Shown: positions 16,021-24,678, counted from the stretch's first letter. The stretch is DNA of 42,088 nt from Acidobacteriota bacterium (GCA_025456425.1 JALOKP010000025.1:1-42088); one strand, 5' to 3'. Notes: generated from the letters alone by a model not told the origin. A program made the numbers and translations.

Positions 16021-18831
16021 CTACTTGTACCCGAACAGCATGGTGTAGATGATCGCTGCGATCAGCGTCAGCCCGATCGTCAGCGCGGTGTAGCCGAAGA
16101 GTCGGAACCAGCGCTCGGTCTCCTTCGGCATCGGGTCGACCAGGCGCGCCTCGAGCTGGCCCGTTTCGACGAGTTCGCGGTATTCGTGCGGCTTGTCGTA
16201 CTTCAGCTCCTCGACCGGGACGCGGCCCGTGAAGATCACCGGGTCCATCGGGAACTTGTCCGGCCGGAAGTGGGTGTTGAAGAAGTGCACGGTGAAGATG
16301 AAGGCCGTCGCCAGCAGCGCCTCGTCGCTGTGGATGATCGTCGCGACGTTGATCGCCCAGCCGGGCAGGATGCGGGTGAACAGCTCGGGGAACCAGAGGA
16401 ACAGGCCCGAGCCGCCGATCACGATCATGCCCCAGAAGACCGCGAAGTAGTCGAACTTCTCCCAGTAGGTGAAGCGCCCGTACTCGGGGCGCGGGCCCAG
16501 CCCGAAGAACCACTTGAAGGAGCCGATCACGTCCTTCAGGTCCTTCAGGTTGAACATCATCGAGTCCTGGCCGAAGATGAAGCGGACCCAGCTCAGCCCC
16601 GAGCGGCGCTTGCGCTTGGCCACGTCGACCAGGTGGTAGCCGAAGAGCGCCATCATCGCCGTCGCCGCCAGCCGGTGGAACACGCCCATCGTCTCCGAGC
16701 CGGAGAAGACCGTGGAGACCCACTGGGCCCATCCCATGTAGGAGAACTTGAGCGCCATCCCGGTGATCGCGAGGGTGAAGAAGGACAGCACCATCACGAT
16801 GTGCATCACGCGCGAGCGGGTGTCGAAGCGCAGCACCTGCTTCTCGGTCGAGGTCGCGACCAGCGCCTTGTGGTGTTTCCAGAGCTCGCGCGAGCGCCAG
16901 AGCCGCCAGAGCCAGGCCCCGGTGTGGGCGGCCGCGAAGGTCAGGGTCCCGACCAGCAGCGAGGTCATGAACAGGAAGGCGTAGTACAGCGCCGGGTAGC
17001 GCTCGCGGTCGTGGTGGGTCGCGTGGGTCAGGTAGCCGGCGAAGCGGCGGTTCGAGCCGGGGTGGCACTGCCCGCAGGTCTCGATCACCCTCTCGCGCGA
17101 GAGCCGCGAGTGGGTGTCGGTGGTGGGCAGGATGTCGTGCGCGCCGTGGCAATCCGAGCACTTCGCGGCGCCGGCCTGGCCCAGTTGGCTGACCTTGCCG
17201 TGGTAGGTCTGGAAGAAGGTCTCGGCCTCGTCGGTGTGGCAGCGGCCGCACTGCTGCATCATCGTGAAGCGGAAGTCGCGCTTGTCGGTCCGGCTGATGT
17301 CGTGCGAGGTATGGCAGTCCTCGCAGTTGGGCAGTTCCTTGCCCTCCGGCGCCTCGCCCTTGCCGTGGATGCTCGCCTTGAAGACGTCGACGATCCCCTG
17401 GTGGCAGCGGGCGCAGGTCTGGGCGACGTTCGCCTTGTTCACCGTCGACTTGGGGTCGCTTGGGGGCAGCTCGCCGTGCGCGGTGTGGCAGTCGGCGCAG
17501 GTCGCCGTCACGACCAGGCCGCTCTGCAGCAGGCCCACGCCGTGGGTGCTCATCTTGTAGCTCTCGACGATGTCCTTTCCCGCTGCGAGCTCGATCCGCA
17601 CGGCGGCCTTCTCTCCCGCGCGGTGGCACGACGCGCAGAGTGTCGGGACGTTGCGCGGGAAGGTGTTCGACTCGGGCCAGCGCCGGCTCTGGGTGGCGTG
17701 CCGGTCGTGGCAGTCCAGGCACTCCGGCGCGTCGGGGTCGTTTCTGGCGGCGAGTTGGCCGTGGATGCTGGCCTGGTAGGTCTCGACGACCGCGGCGTGG
17801 CAGACCGAGCAGTTGACCTTCGACTTCACGGTGTCGCAGGGGCGCAGGTGGGAGAGCAGGACCTCGGAGTGGCACTGGGCGCAGGCCACGCGGCCGTGGG
17901 CCCCCTTGGCGTGCGCGGTCTCGTCGACGAACATCGAGACCGCCTTGCCGTCGCGCTGGGCCGTCAGGTCAGGCTTGCCGTGGCAGCGCAGACAGTCGCG
18001 GTTGGACATCCCGCGCCCGTCGCTGGGGGCCCGGATCTTGTGCGGCGAGTGGCAGTCCGAGCAGGACGGGATCTGGTGCGCCGCCTCCTCCCAGAGCCGC
18101 CCCTCGATCACCTTCTGGTGCACCTCCTCGATCCGGGCGTGGCACTTCATGCAGGTCCCGGCGATGTTCTCGCGCGAGACCGACGACTTCTTCTCGGTGT
18201 GCGGCAGCGCCAGGTGGGCCGAGTGGCACGAGGTGCAGACGGCCGTGACGGTCAGGCCCTTCTGGAACAGCCCCTCGCCGTGGATCGACTCGGAGTAATT
18301 CTCGAGGATCCGGTCCTGCGGAATGTCGGAGTGGGTCCGCTCGACCGGCGACCCCTCGTGGTGGCAGCGCCCGCAGGTCTGCGGGATGTTGACTGTGTTG
18401 GTCGGGGAGCGCGGGTTGGCGCGCGGCAGCACGTCGTGCCGGCCGTGGCACTCCTTGCAGGTCGGGGCGTAGGGGTCGCCCTTCGCGGCGGCCTTGCCGT
18501 GGAAACTGGCGAGGTGGTCCGCCTGCTCGGCGCCGTGGCAAGTGCCGCAGTCGACGATCGAGGCATCGGGGTCGCCCCCGGCGTGGGCCATCTCGTCCGC
18601 CGCGAGGTCCATGTGGCAGGCCACGCAGTCGAGGTCCTTGTGGACCGACTGGGCCAGCCGCTTGGCGTCCACGGTCACCTGGATCGGCCGGCCCCTGCGG
18701 GTGCCGGTCATTCCCGACTCGCCGTGGCAAGCCATGCAGGTGTCGTTGTCCTGGGCCGGCACCGGCGCCGCGCTGGCGAGCAGCGCGCACAGGACGACCG
18801 GTCCGAGACGAAGGGTCAGGTTCGGGCCCAT
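16021..18831 (-). CDS. 19-haem cytochrome c fused to a b-type membrane cytochrome
   Basis: The 936-residue protein starts with a signal peptide (to about AQ27). I count 19 canonical CXXCH haem-attachment motifs between residue 32 (CMACH) and 590 (CGQCH). Then follow about six membrane segments (roughly 616-637, 675-695, 718-738, 794-815, 833-851, 912-933) containing the membrane histidines of a cytochrome b561/formate-dehydrogenase-gamma-like domain (SRVMHIV, GVFHRLA, FGYHLVD, IIHSDE, FTVHFFNTHF). This plan, a periplasmic haem wire on a quinol-oxidising b-type anchor, is that of Geobacter CbcL, which has fewer c-haems, so electron export from the quinone pool is the likely role. The frame is open to 18942, but a strong promoter lies inside that extension; ATG 18829-18831 with AGAGGA upstream begins at the signal peptide. 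Confidence 0.9.
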   Translation of the reverse strand: MGPNLTLRLGPVVLCALLASAAPVPAQDNDTCMACHGESGMTGTRRGRPIQVTVDAKRLAQSVHKDLDCVACHMDLAADEMAHAGGDPDASIVDCGTCHGAEQADHLASFHGKAAAKGDPYAPTCKECHGRHDVLPRANPRSPTNTVNIPQTCGRCHHEGSPVERTHSDIPQDRILENYSESIHGEGLFQKGLTVTAVCTSCHSAHLALPHTEKKSSVSRENIAGTCMKCHARIEEVHQKVIEGRLWEEAAHQIPSCSDCHSPHKIRAPSDGRGMSNRDCLRCHGKPDLTAQRDGKAVSMFVDETAHAKGAHGRVACAQCHSEVLLSHLRPCDTVKSKVNCSVCHAAVVETYQASIHGQLAARNDPDAPECLDCHDRHATQSRRWPESNTFPRNVPTLCASCHRAGEKAAVRIELAAGKDIVESYKMSTHGVGLLQSGLVVTATCADCHTAHGELPPSDPKSTVNKANVAQTCARCHQGIVDVFKASIHGKGEAPEGKELPNCEDCHTSHDISRTDKRDFRFTMMQQCGRCHTDEAETFFQTYHGKVSQLGQAGAAKCSDCHGAHDILPTTDTHSRLSRERVIETCGQCHPGSNRRFAGYLTHATHHDRERYPALYYAFLFMTSLLVGTLTFAAAHTGAWLWRLWRSRELWKHHKALVATSTEKQVLRFDTRSRVMHIVMVLSFFTLAITGMALKFSYMGWAQWVSTVFSGSETMGVFHRLAATAMMALFGYHLVDVAKRKRRSGLSWVRFIFGQDSMMFNLKDLKDVIGSFKWFFGLGPRPEYGRFTYWEKFDYFAVFWGMIVIGGSGLFLWFPELFTRILPGWAINVATIIHSDEALLATAFIFTVHFFNTHFRPDKFPMDPVIFTGRVPVEELKYDKPHEYRELVETGQLEARLVDPMPKETERWFRLFGYTALTIGLTLIAAIIYTMLFGYK

Positions 18832-18897
18832 GCTGTCCTCTGAGGCGGCGGCCAAACCGGAGCGGCTTATCTCGCTAGCAGGCCGCGACAGGGGAAG

Positions 18898-18926
18898 ATC
18901 GTACCTGCCGCCCGAATCGGAGTCAA
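18898..18926 (-). promoter_or_regulatory. Promoter of the 19-haem cytochrome gene
   Basis: TTGACT (18921-18926, minus strand) and TACGAT (18898-18903) are 17 bases apart, matching 5 and 4 of 6 consensus bases. The transcript would begin near 18891, about 60 bases before the ATG, which rules out the longer open frame as coding. Confidence 0.7.
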
Positions 18927-18957
18927 CTAATAGGTAAGACACGGGAGTGGGAGTCGC

Positions 18958-18984
18958 CTAAACGCTTTCCGCGCCAGTGTTTAG
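18958..18984. repeat. 27-bp imperfect inverted repeat upstream of the cytochrome promoter
   Basis: CTAAACGCT, a 9-base spacer and AGTGTTTAG: 9-base arms with one mismatch. It lies 31 bases upstream of the -35 of the 19-haem cytochrome and overlaps the stop codon of the DUF4388 gene. It could be an activator or repressor site, or a weak AT-rich hairpin ending the DUF4388 transcript. No T-run follows, which argues against a classic terminator. Confidence 0.5.
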
Positions 18985-20153
18985 CGAGTGCTCCCGGCCG
19001 GGGTGGGGCGGTTCCAGGCGACGGGCAGCCGGACCACGCCGCGGCGGATCAGGCGCCGCAGGACCCGGATCGTCTCGACCTCCCGCATCGGCGCGATCTC
19101 GACGATGTCGGAGACGCTCCAGTGCCCGTCGAGCCGCGACAGCAGGAAGAACTCCTCCGGCCGCAGCGGCTCGGAAACCAGTTCCTCGAGCGGCCGCGCC
19201 AGGGAGGGGATCGCCTGGGCCGGGAACTCCTCGGCGTAGACCCGGCCCAGGAAGAGCCCCTCGGCCTCGCGCCGGACCTCCGCCGCCTCGCCGTCGTTAT
19301 GGACCGAGAGATCGCCCAGCAGCGTCAGCGCGGCTTCAGCGTCGCCGCGGCCGAGCCGCTCCCGCGCGGCGGCGACCCGCGCCGCCCCGGTCAGCCCGAC
19401 CAACTCCGCGTCCGGCGCGTCGCCGGTCACCAGCGGCAGCGACGGCCCCTCGAGCGAGACGATCGTCACCAGGTTGGCGCGGAAGGCCTCGGAGAGGAAC
19501 TTCTTGACCGGGAACGGGGAAGCGTGCAGGCCGAACGCGATCTCGTCCATCGTACGGCGGCCGTCGAGCGACTCGAGGATCCGGCGCGCCAGCGGGTGGT
19601 CGGCGATCTCCTGCGGCGCCAGCGCCGCGGTCCGGGCCAGCACGACCCGGCCGTCGGGGAAGATCTCGCGAATCCGCTGCATCTCGTCGTGGCGGTGGAC
19701 GCCGCGCAGCAGCACGTGGTCGACCGCCAGGGAGATCAGCACGACCTTCGGCCCGGGCCGCGCCCCCGGCTCGAACAGGAAATCGGCGTCATCCCACTCG
19801 AAGAGCGAGTAGACGATCTCTTCCGTGCGCTCGGCCAGCGCCCGCAGCAGGTCGTCCTTGGCCACGAACCCGAGCCGGACCAGGACCTGCCCGATGAACT
19901 CGTTGCCGTCCCGCCGTGCCAGGAGGCCGGCCCGCAGCTGCTCCTCGTTGAGCTTTCCGCGCGCGACCAGGACGTGTCCGAGCATCTCGGTCGGCTCGTT
20001 GGAGGCCGCCCCGACGATCGTGCCGTCCTGGATGTACAGCTCCTTCGCCGTCGTCGCGCGACGGAAGTCGAACCGCCCGGTCTTCTGCGCGCTCGCCGCC
20101 CACTGCAGAAGATCGGCCAGCCCCATGGTCGAGAAGGCGCCGGACAGGCTCAT
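18981..20153 (-). CDS. DUF4388 (PatA N-terminus-like) domain protein
   Basis: The 390-residue soluble protein opens with a DUF4388 domain (residues 1-130): LSGAFSTMGLADLLQWAASA, then TGRFDFRRATTAKELYIQDG and ASNEPTEMLGHVLVARGKLNEEQL, then EEIVYSLFEWDDADFLFEPG. The family is typical of two-component and gliding or type IV pili signalling proteins. The C-terminus (about 325-380, LSRLDGHWSVSDIVEIAPM...VLRRLIRRGVVRLP) looks like a winged-helix-type module, also common in these proteins. No receiver or kinase domain is present. It is read in the same direction as the cytochrome gene that follows it, but that gene has its own promoter. A regulatory link is possible but unproven. Confidence 0.8.
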   Translation of the reverse strand: MSLSGAFSTMGLADLLQWAASAQKTGRFDFRRATTAKELYIQDGTIVGAASNEPTEMLGHVLVARGKLNEEQLRAGLLARRDGNEFIGQVLVRLGFVAKDDLLRALAERTEEIVYSLFEWDDADFLFEPGARPGPKVVLISLAVDHVLLRGVHRHDEMQRIREIFPDGRVVLARTAALAPQEIADHPLARRILESLDGRRTMDEIAFGLHASPFPVKKFLSEAFRANLVTIVSLEGPSLPLVTGDAPDAELVGLTGAARVAAARERLGRGDAEAALTLLGDLSVHNDGEAAEVRREAEGLFLGRVYAEEFPAQAIPSLARPLEELVSEPLRPEEFFLLSRLDGHWSVSDIVEIAPMREVETIRVLRRLIRRGVVRLPVAWNRPTPAGSTR

Positions 20154-20187
20154 CGCGTATCCCGAGGGCGCGTGGAGGCCCGATGGG

Positions 20188-20217
20188 ACAGTAGGTTCCG
20201 GCGGCCCCCTGCGGCAA
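20188..20217 (-). promoter_or_regulatory. Possible DUF4388 gene promoter
   Basis: TTGCCG (20212-20217, minus) and TACTGT (20188-20193) are 18 bases apart. The -10 is the same hexamer as at the groES promoter. The leader would be about 30 bases. Confidence 0.4.
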
Positions 20218-20225
20218 GCGACGGC

Positions 20226-21026
20226 TCAGCCCACGATCGGGAACCGGACCGCTTCCCCCGCGGTCAGCCCCAACCGGGCCGCTGCGCTCCCCTGGTCGAG
20301 CGCCATCTCGAGGTAGCCCGAGGAGCCCCAGAGCAGGAAGACCTCCCCGGGTGGCGCCTCGCTGAAGGTGGCGTGGACCGCCAGCGGGCCCGTCCGCCCC
20401 GGCCAGCCGAGCACTCGATCCCCGACCCCGCAGTGCGCCAGCGTCGCCCGGGTCAGGTTGGTCGCGACGTTCCCGAAGCGATCGACGTGCAGCACTGCGG
20501 CCAGCAGATGGGCCCCGTCCCGACGCGGGGAGGCGAGCGGAAGACGGACCGGGTCGGTCACCTCCGGGCCGACGGAGGCCAGCGCGGCCCCCCCGGCCAG
20601 GTGGCCGGCGACGGGGGCGAACAGGTCGCGGCCGTGAAAGGTCGGGTGAGCGTCCGCCAGCCCGAGCCGGCCGGCGTCGATGGCCCGGATCTCACGGACC
20701 TCGAGCCGGTCGTAGATCGCGGTGAAGAGCCCGTTGTCGGGGCCGACGAAGAGGCTGCCGCCCGCGGCCAGGGCGAGCGCCCGGCGCGGGCCGCCGACGC
20801 CCGGGTCGACCACCGCCAGGTGGACGGTACCGAGCGGGAACCAGGGTGCCGCGGCGCCGAGCAGGTAGGCTCCGGCCAGCCGATCGTACGGCGGCAGTTC
20901 GTGGCCGAGATCGACGAGCTGGGCTCCCGGGCAGGCCGTGAGCAGCGCTCCGCGCAGCGCGCCCAGGTAGGGGTCGCGCGTGCCGAAGTCGGTGGTCAGG
21001 GTGATCAACGGCGGTCGCGGAGACAT
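20226..21026 (-). CDS. S-adenosylmethionine hydrolase (hydroxide adenosyltransferase, DUF62 family)
   Basis: The 266-residue protein matches the DUF62/fluorinase-chlorinase fold family, which in most bacteria uses water to split S-adenosylmethionine into adenosine and methionine. Motifs in order: LITLTTDFGTRDPYLG (D13), VDLGHELPPYD, LAVVDPGVGGPRRALA, FVGPDNGLFTAIY, HPTFHGRDLFAPVAGHLA and HVDRFGNVATNL. The 20-odd-residue insertion typical of fluorinases is not evident, so the hydrolase type is favoured. ATG 21024-21026 has an AGGAGG 13 bases upstream, rather far; an in-frame ATG at 21059 is the alternative but has no better site. It diverges from the outer-membrane protein gene. Confidence 0.88.
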   Translation of the reverse strand: MSPRPPLITLTTDFGTRDPYLGALRGALLTACPGAQLVDLGHELPPYDRLAGAYLLGAAAPWFPLGTVHLAVVDPGVGGPRRALALAAGGSLFVGPDNGLFTAIYDRLEVREIRAIDAGRLGLADAHPTFHGRDLFAPVAGHLAGGAALASVGPEVTDPVRLPLASPRRDGAHLLAAVLHVDRFGNVATNLTRATLAHCGVGDRVLGWPGRTGPLAVHATFSEAPPGEVFLLWGSSGYLEMALDQGSAAARLGLTAGEAVRFPIVG

Positions 21027-21108
21027 GCGCGGGTTTGAACCTCCTGCGGTTTCCTTCATGATGCCGCGGAACCGCCCCCCGCGTGCCGTCCCGACGGAGA
21101 CCCCCTCG

Positions 21109-24100
21109 ATGCGAAGCGTGACCGCGCCGCGTGCCGTGATCGTGGCGTCCGTCCTGGCCGCGGCGGCCGGTGCGGCATGGGGGCAGGGAGAGGACCTCGT
21201 CCCGGGCCGCCCCGAACTGGTGCGTCCCGTCCACGCGGTCGGGCTGGTCCTGGCGGAGGGCTCCCCCGCGGACGCCACCGCCGCCGCGCTCGCGCCACCC
21301 CCGATCCGCGGCGAGAGCTCCGCCCCCGGCCGGGCCTGGGGGGCGGTGCGGATCCGCTGGGCCGACGCCGAGCCCACCCCCGGGGCGATCGACCTGTCGC
21401 GCTGGGAGCCGCTGGTCCTCGCGCTGGCGCGCGCCGGCCAGCCGGTGGTGGTCGTCGTCGAGGCGGGGCACCCCGCCTACGGCTCGTTCGATCCCGCCGG
21501 GTTCGTGCCGCCCGCGGGAGGGGCCGGTGACGGAGCCGCTCTCGAGGCCTACCGCCGCGGCTGGAACCGGCTGCTGCGGGAGCTGGCCCGGCGCTGGTCG
21601 GGCCGCCTCGCGGCGGTCGCGATCGACGGGGCTCTGCCCGGCGCGGGGACGCCGGAGGCGGAGCGGCTGGCGGCGTACGAGATCAAGTCGGCGGCGGTCA
21701 CGATCACCGCCGAGTCGCCGTCGAGCGGGTTCTGGATCCGCGCGCGCGATGCCGGCGAGTCGGCGCTGGTCGTCGCCGCCTTCGCGGCCGCGCAGGATCT
21801 CGTCCCCTACGTCGACGGGATGCTCTTCGCGGTGGGCGCCGGAGAGGACCCCGGCACCCGCGCCCGGGAGGAGCGCCGGCGCTGGGTCGAGGTCGAGGCC
21901 GCGGCGACGCTGGCCTTCGAGGCCGCGCTTGCGCCCGAGCTGGCGGGCGCGCCGCGCGAGGATGCCGCCCTCGCGCGGGCGGCCGAACTGCTCGGCGGCG
22001 GGGCCGACCTGGCGCTGCTCGAGCTCCCGGGCCCGCCCCTGGCCGGCGGCGCGCCCGCCGGAGCGCGCAGCCTGGCCGCTTTCGCGGCGCTGGTCGGCCC
22101 GTCGTACGGGCTGGCGCCCCGGGAGGAGCGCGGGATCGACTGGGCCGTCCCCACGGACGGCGTCGCCTGGTCCTACTACTTCGACGAGGAGCGCTTCCGC
22201 GAGGTCGTCGCGTTCTGGGCGGCGCCGGGAACGCCGGCGCCGGGCGAGGCGACGCTCCGGGTCGAGCGTACGCTGCGCCGCGAGATCACTCTCTTCGACC
22301 CGCTGGGGCGGATCGCCACCCCGCCACGCCTCGAGCCGCAGCCCGACGGGACGGTCCTCGTGACGGTGCCGCTGGCGCCCCGGCCGCTCCTGCTCGCGAT
22401 CCAGCGCGAGAAGACCTCGCCCGGTGGCGTCGGCCTCGACGCGACCGAGATGGAAACGCGCAGCCGGCGAACGGTCACCGCCGAGGAGATCATCGCCGCG
22501 CACCAGCGCTTCCGCGCCTTCCAGGACGACCGACTGCGGAGCGTCCGGCGTCCCGGCCAGATCAGCTTCCGCGCCCGCGTCGGCGCCGCGACCGGGTCGA
22601 TCGACCTCTCGGTCAAGGCCGACCAGTACTGGGAGCCGGCGACCGGCGCCGAGTGGGTGATCCTCGACACCTACTTCAACGGCGTGAAGCTCAACTGGAA
22701 CAAGTTCCCCGAGCTGCCGTTCCTGAGCCGCGAGAAGATCGTCGCCGCGCCGCTCGACCTCAACCTCGATCAGCGCTACGCCTACGAGTACGAGGGGGTC
22801 GAGGAGATCGACGGCCGGCCGGCGTGGCGGCTGCGTTTCGAGCCGCTGGCCGAGACGGTCTCGCTCTACCGCGGCACGGCCTGGATCGACCAGCGGACCG
22901 CCGCGCTGCTCAAGGTCCGGCTGCGCTACACGAAGACCGAGCCGCCGATCATCTCGGACGAGGAAACGCAGTCCTACGCCCCCTACGAGGGCCCCGACGG
23001 GACGGCGCTGTGGCTGCCGCAGCGGCTCGACGGCCAGCAGATCTACACGATCGCCGGGGCCAACGTCGTGGTCCTGCGCGAGATCGACTTCGGCGCCCCG
23101 GTGATCAACGACCCCGGGTTCGCGGCCGCGCGGGAGCAGGTCTACGCCTCCGACCGCCAGATGCTGCGCGACACCGACACCGGCTTCAAGTGGCTGTCGA
23201 AGAACGAAGCGGGCGAGCGGACGGTGCTGGAGAAGGGGGACCCGACCCAGTGGTTTGCGGTCGCCGGCGCGCTGCGCGACGGGTCGACAGAGGGCGTGAT
23301 CCCGCTGGCCGGGGTGAACTACGTCGACGTCGACTTCCGCGGGAAGAAGGAGATTTTCAACGCCTTCATCGCCGGGGCGTTCAACAACGTCGCCTGGACC
23401 GCGCCCAGCTTCCTGGGAACGAAGCTGGACGCCGGGATCAACGCCACGCTGGTCGCCTTCGAGCAGGTCGACCGGCTCTACGAGAACGGCGAGGAAATCC
23501 CCGAGCAGTCGGTGGCGACGATCCCGCAGGCGCTGCGCCTCACCCTCGGCTACCCGCTGGGCGATTTCGTCAAGATCCGTTCGACGCTGGGGCTGGACTA
23601 CGTCGAGGTCCGGGACGCCGACGACACCGAGGACTTCGTCCTGCCGCCCGACCACCTGGTCTACCAGGGGAGCCTGTCGATCGGCTTCGACCGCGGCGGC
23701 TGGAGCCTCGCCCTGCGCGGCGCCTGGGCGCACCGTTCCCAGTGGGCCCCCTGGGGGCCCGAGGGCGAGCTGGCGACGCCGGCCGAGGTCGAGGCGAAGA
23801 CCTCCTACGCGACCTGGGAGGCCGCGGTCCAGCGATCTTTCTTCCTGCCCTATTTCCAGCAGATCGAGCTGGCCGCGACCTGGTACGGCGGTCAGGACCT
23901 CGACCGCTTCTCGGACTACGAGTTCGGGCTGTTCGGGGCCAACCGGCTGCCCGGATTCGGCGGTTCGGGGATCCGCTTCGAGCAGGGGGGTGTCTTCGAG
24001 GCGACCTACGGCTTCAACATCGCGCAGGTCGTGGGGTTCGACCTGTCGGCGGAGTACGGATGGGTCGACGACCCGCAGGTGGCGCCGGGCTTCTCGGGCC

Positions 24101-24243
24101 ACACCGGGGTGGGGCTGGCCGCCAACTTCGCAGGCCCCTGGGAGACCCTCTGGCGGCTCGACGTCGGCTACTCGCTGGCCAGCGACCTGGAGCCCGCGGA
24201 AGGGAAGATCGACTTCTTCCTCGCCGTGCTCAAGCTGTTCTGA
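21109..24243 (+). CDS. Large outer-membrane beta-barrel protein with glycosidase-like and LolA-like modules
   Basis: The 1044-residue product is not one I recognise as a whole. A signal peptide (1-26, ending AWGQ) is followed by a TIM-barrel-like region (about 35-335) whose order of segments (IRWADAEPTPGAIDLSRWEPLV, QPVVVVVEAGHPAYG, AYRRGWNRLLRELARRWSGR) resembles clan GH-A glycosidases. The position of the usual W-x-x-x-NE-P acid/base reads VAIDGALPG, so catalysis is probably lost. A beta-sandwich-like part (340-430) follows. Residues 455-665 resemble outer-membrane lipoprotein-sorting proteins (YEGVEEIDGRPAWRLRFEP, YRGTAWIDQRTAALLKV). Residues 705-1044 alternate like a beta-barrel and end in a phenylalanine (AVLKLF), the usual BAM signal. 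ATG 21109 has GGAG 10 bases upstream and starts the signal peptide. Confidence 0.75.
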   Translation: MRSVTAPRAVIVASVLAAAAGAAWGQGEDLVPGRPELVRPVHAVGLVLAEGSPADATAAALAPPPIRGESSAPGRAWGAVRIRWADAEPTPGAIDLSRWEPLVLALARAGQPVVVVVEAGHPAYGSFDPAGFVPPAGGAGDGAALEAYRRGWNRLLRELARRWSGRLAAVAIDGALPGAGTPEAERLAAYEIKSAAVTITAESPSSGFWIRARDAGESALVVAAFAAAQDLVPYVDGMLFAVGAGEDPGTRAREERRRWVEVEAAATLAFEAALAPELAGAPREDAALARAAELLGGGADLALLELPGPPLAGGAPAGARSLAAFAALVGPSYGLAPREERGIDWAVPTDGVAWSYYFDEERFREVVAFWAAPGTPAPGEATLRVERTLRREITLFDPLGRIATPPRLEPQPDGTVLVTVPLAPRPLLLAIQREKTSPGGVGLDATEMETRSRRTVTAEEIIAAHQRFRAFQDDRLRSVRRPGQISFRARVGAATGSIDLSVKADQYWEPATGAEWVILDTYFNGVKLNWNKFPELPFLSREKIVAAPLDLNLDQRYAYEYEGVEEIDGRPAWRLRFEPLAETVSLYRGTAWIDQRTAALLKVRLRYTKTEPPIISDEETQSYAPYEGPDGTALWLPQRLDGQQIYTIAGANVVVLREIDFGAPVINDPGFAAAREQVYASDRQMLRDTDTGFKWLSKNEAGERTVLEKGDPTQWFAVAGALRDGSTEGVIPLAGVNYVDVDFRGKKEIFNAFIAGAFNNVAWTAPSFLGTKLDAGINATLVAFEQVDRLYENGEEIPEQSVATIPQALRLTLGYPLGDFVKIRSTLGLDYVEVRDADDTEDFVLPPDHLVYQGSLSIGFDRGGWSLALRGAWAHRSQWAPWGPEGELATPAEVEAKTSYATWEAAVQRSFFLPYFQQIELAATWYGGQDLDRFSDYEFGLFGANRLPGFGGSGIRFEQGGVFEATYGFNIAQVVGFDLSAEYGWVDDPQVAPGFSGHTGVGLAANFAGPWETLWRLDVGYSLASDLEPAEGKIDFFLAVLKLF

Positions 24244-24250
24244 AAAGCGA

Positions 24251-24274
24251 AGGGGCGCCGCGAGCGGCGCCCCT
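24251..24274 (-). terminator. Terminator of the cytochrome operon (possibly bidirectional)
   Basis: A perfect hairpin, AGGGGCGCCG, loop CGAG, CGGCGCCCCT, stands between the converging outer-membrane protein and tetrahaem cytochrome genes. On the minus strand it is followed by TCGCTTTT, a usable T-rich tail, 27 bases past the cytochrome stop. The plus-strand side lacks a T-run. Confidence 0.8.
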
Positions 24275-24300
24275 CGGCAGATCCTCCCGTGAGGGAAGGA

Positions 24301-24657
24301 CTACGCCTTGACGTGGCAGACCTTGCAGTCCTTCTTGACCGGGCCCGACTTCTGGCCGGCGGCCAGGGCCTTGTCGTGGCAGCCCCAGCAGCTGTTGTGC
24401 ACCGCGTCCGACAGCTTCGGCGCCTTGTCCTTGGCCGCGGCCTTGTCGTGGCAGGCTTCGCACTTCTGCGGCGTCTCGCCGTCCTTGGTGGTGTGGTGGC
24501 ACGCGCTGCACTTGACGCCCTTGTCGACGTGCGTCTTGTGCGGGAACGTCACCGCTCCCATCTTCGAGTCGAACTTGAGTTCGGCCGGGGCGTCCGCCGC
24601 CAGCGCGAACAGGCCACAGATCGCTAGGCCCAGCACCATCACGAGCGCTCTCTTCAC
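24301..24657 (-). CDS. Periplasmic tetrahaem cytochrome c (class III/c7-like)
   Basis: A 118-residue exported carrier: signal peptide to about residue 21 (ALAA-D), then four CXXCH motifs at C50, C66, C90 and C111. Four further histidines (H40, H43, H55, H87) could give each haem a second axial ligand, as in cytochrome c3 and PpcA. The FPHKTHVDKGVKCSACHH start and QKCEACH/SCWGCH/CKVCH spacing are those of class III cytochromes. Lysine-rich and small, it would diffuse in the periplasm and shuttle electrons from the membrane cytochromes encoded just upstream (21 bases away). Last gene of its operon. The downstream acceptor is not in the window. Confidence 0.92.
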   Translation of the reverse strand: MKRALVMVLGLAICGLFALAADAPAELKFDSKMGAVTFPHKTHVDKGVKCSACHHTTKDGETPQKCEACHDKAAAKDKAPKLSDAVHNSCWGCHDKALAAGQKSGPVKKDCKVCHVKA

Positions 24658-24678
24658 CGTTTCGTCCTCCTCGGCGGT

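Noticed and set aside
16186..18843. 885-codon plus-strand open frame
   Set aside because: Exact antisense of the 19-haem cytochrome, whose CXXCH pattern and promoter leave no doubt about the coding strand.
18832..18942. Longer start for the 19-haem cytochrome
   Set aside because: The extension contains a good promoter and precedes the signal peptide, so it would not be transcribed.
18958..18984. Second CIRCE element
   Set aside because: Shares only the 9-9-9 layout; the arms do not resemble TTAGCACTC/GAGTGCTAA.
20692..24102. 1136-codon minus-strand open frame
   Set aside because: Lies opposite the outer-membrane protein gene, shows no family features and overlaps the SAM hydrolase gene in another frame; an artefact of high GC.
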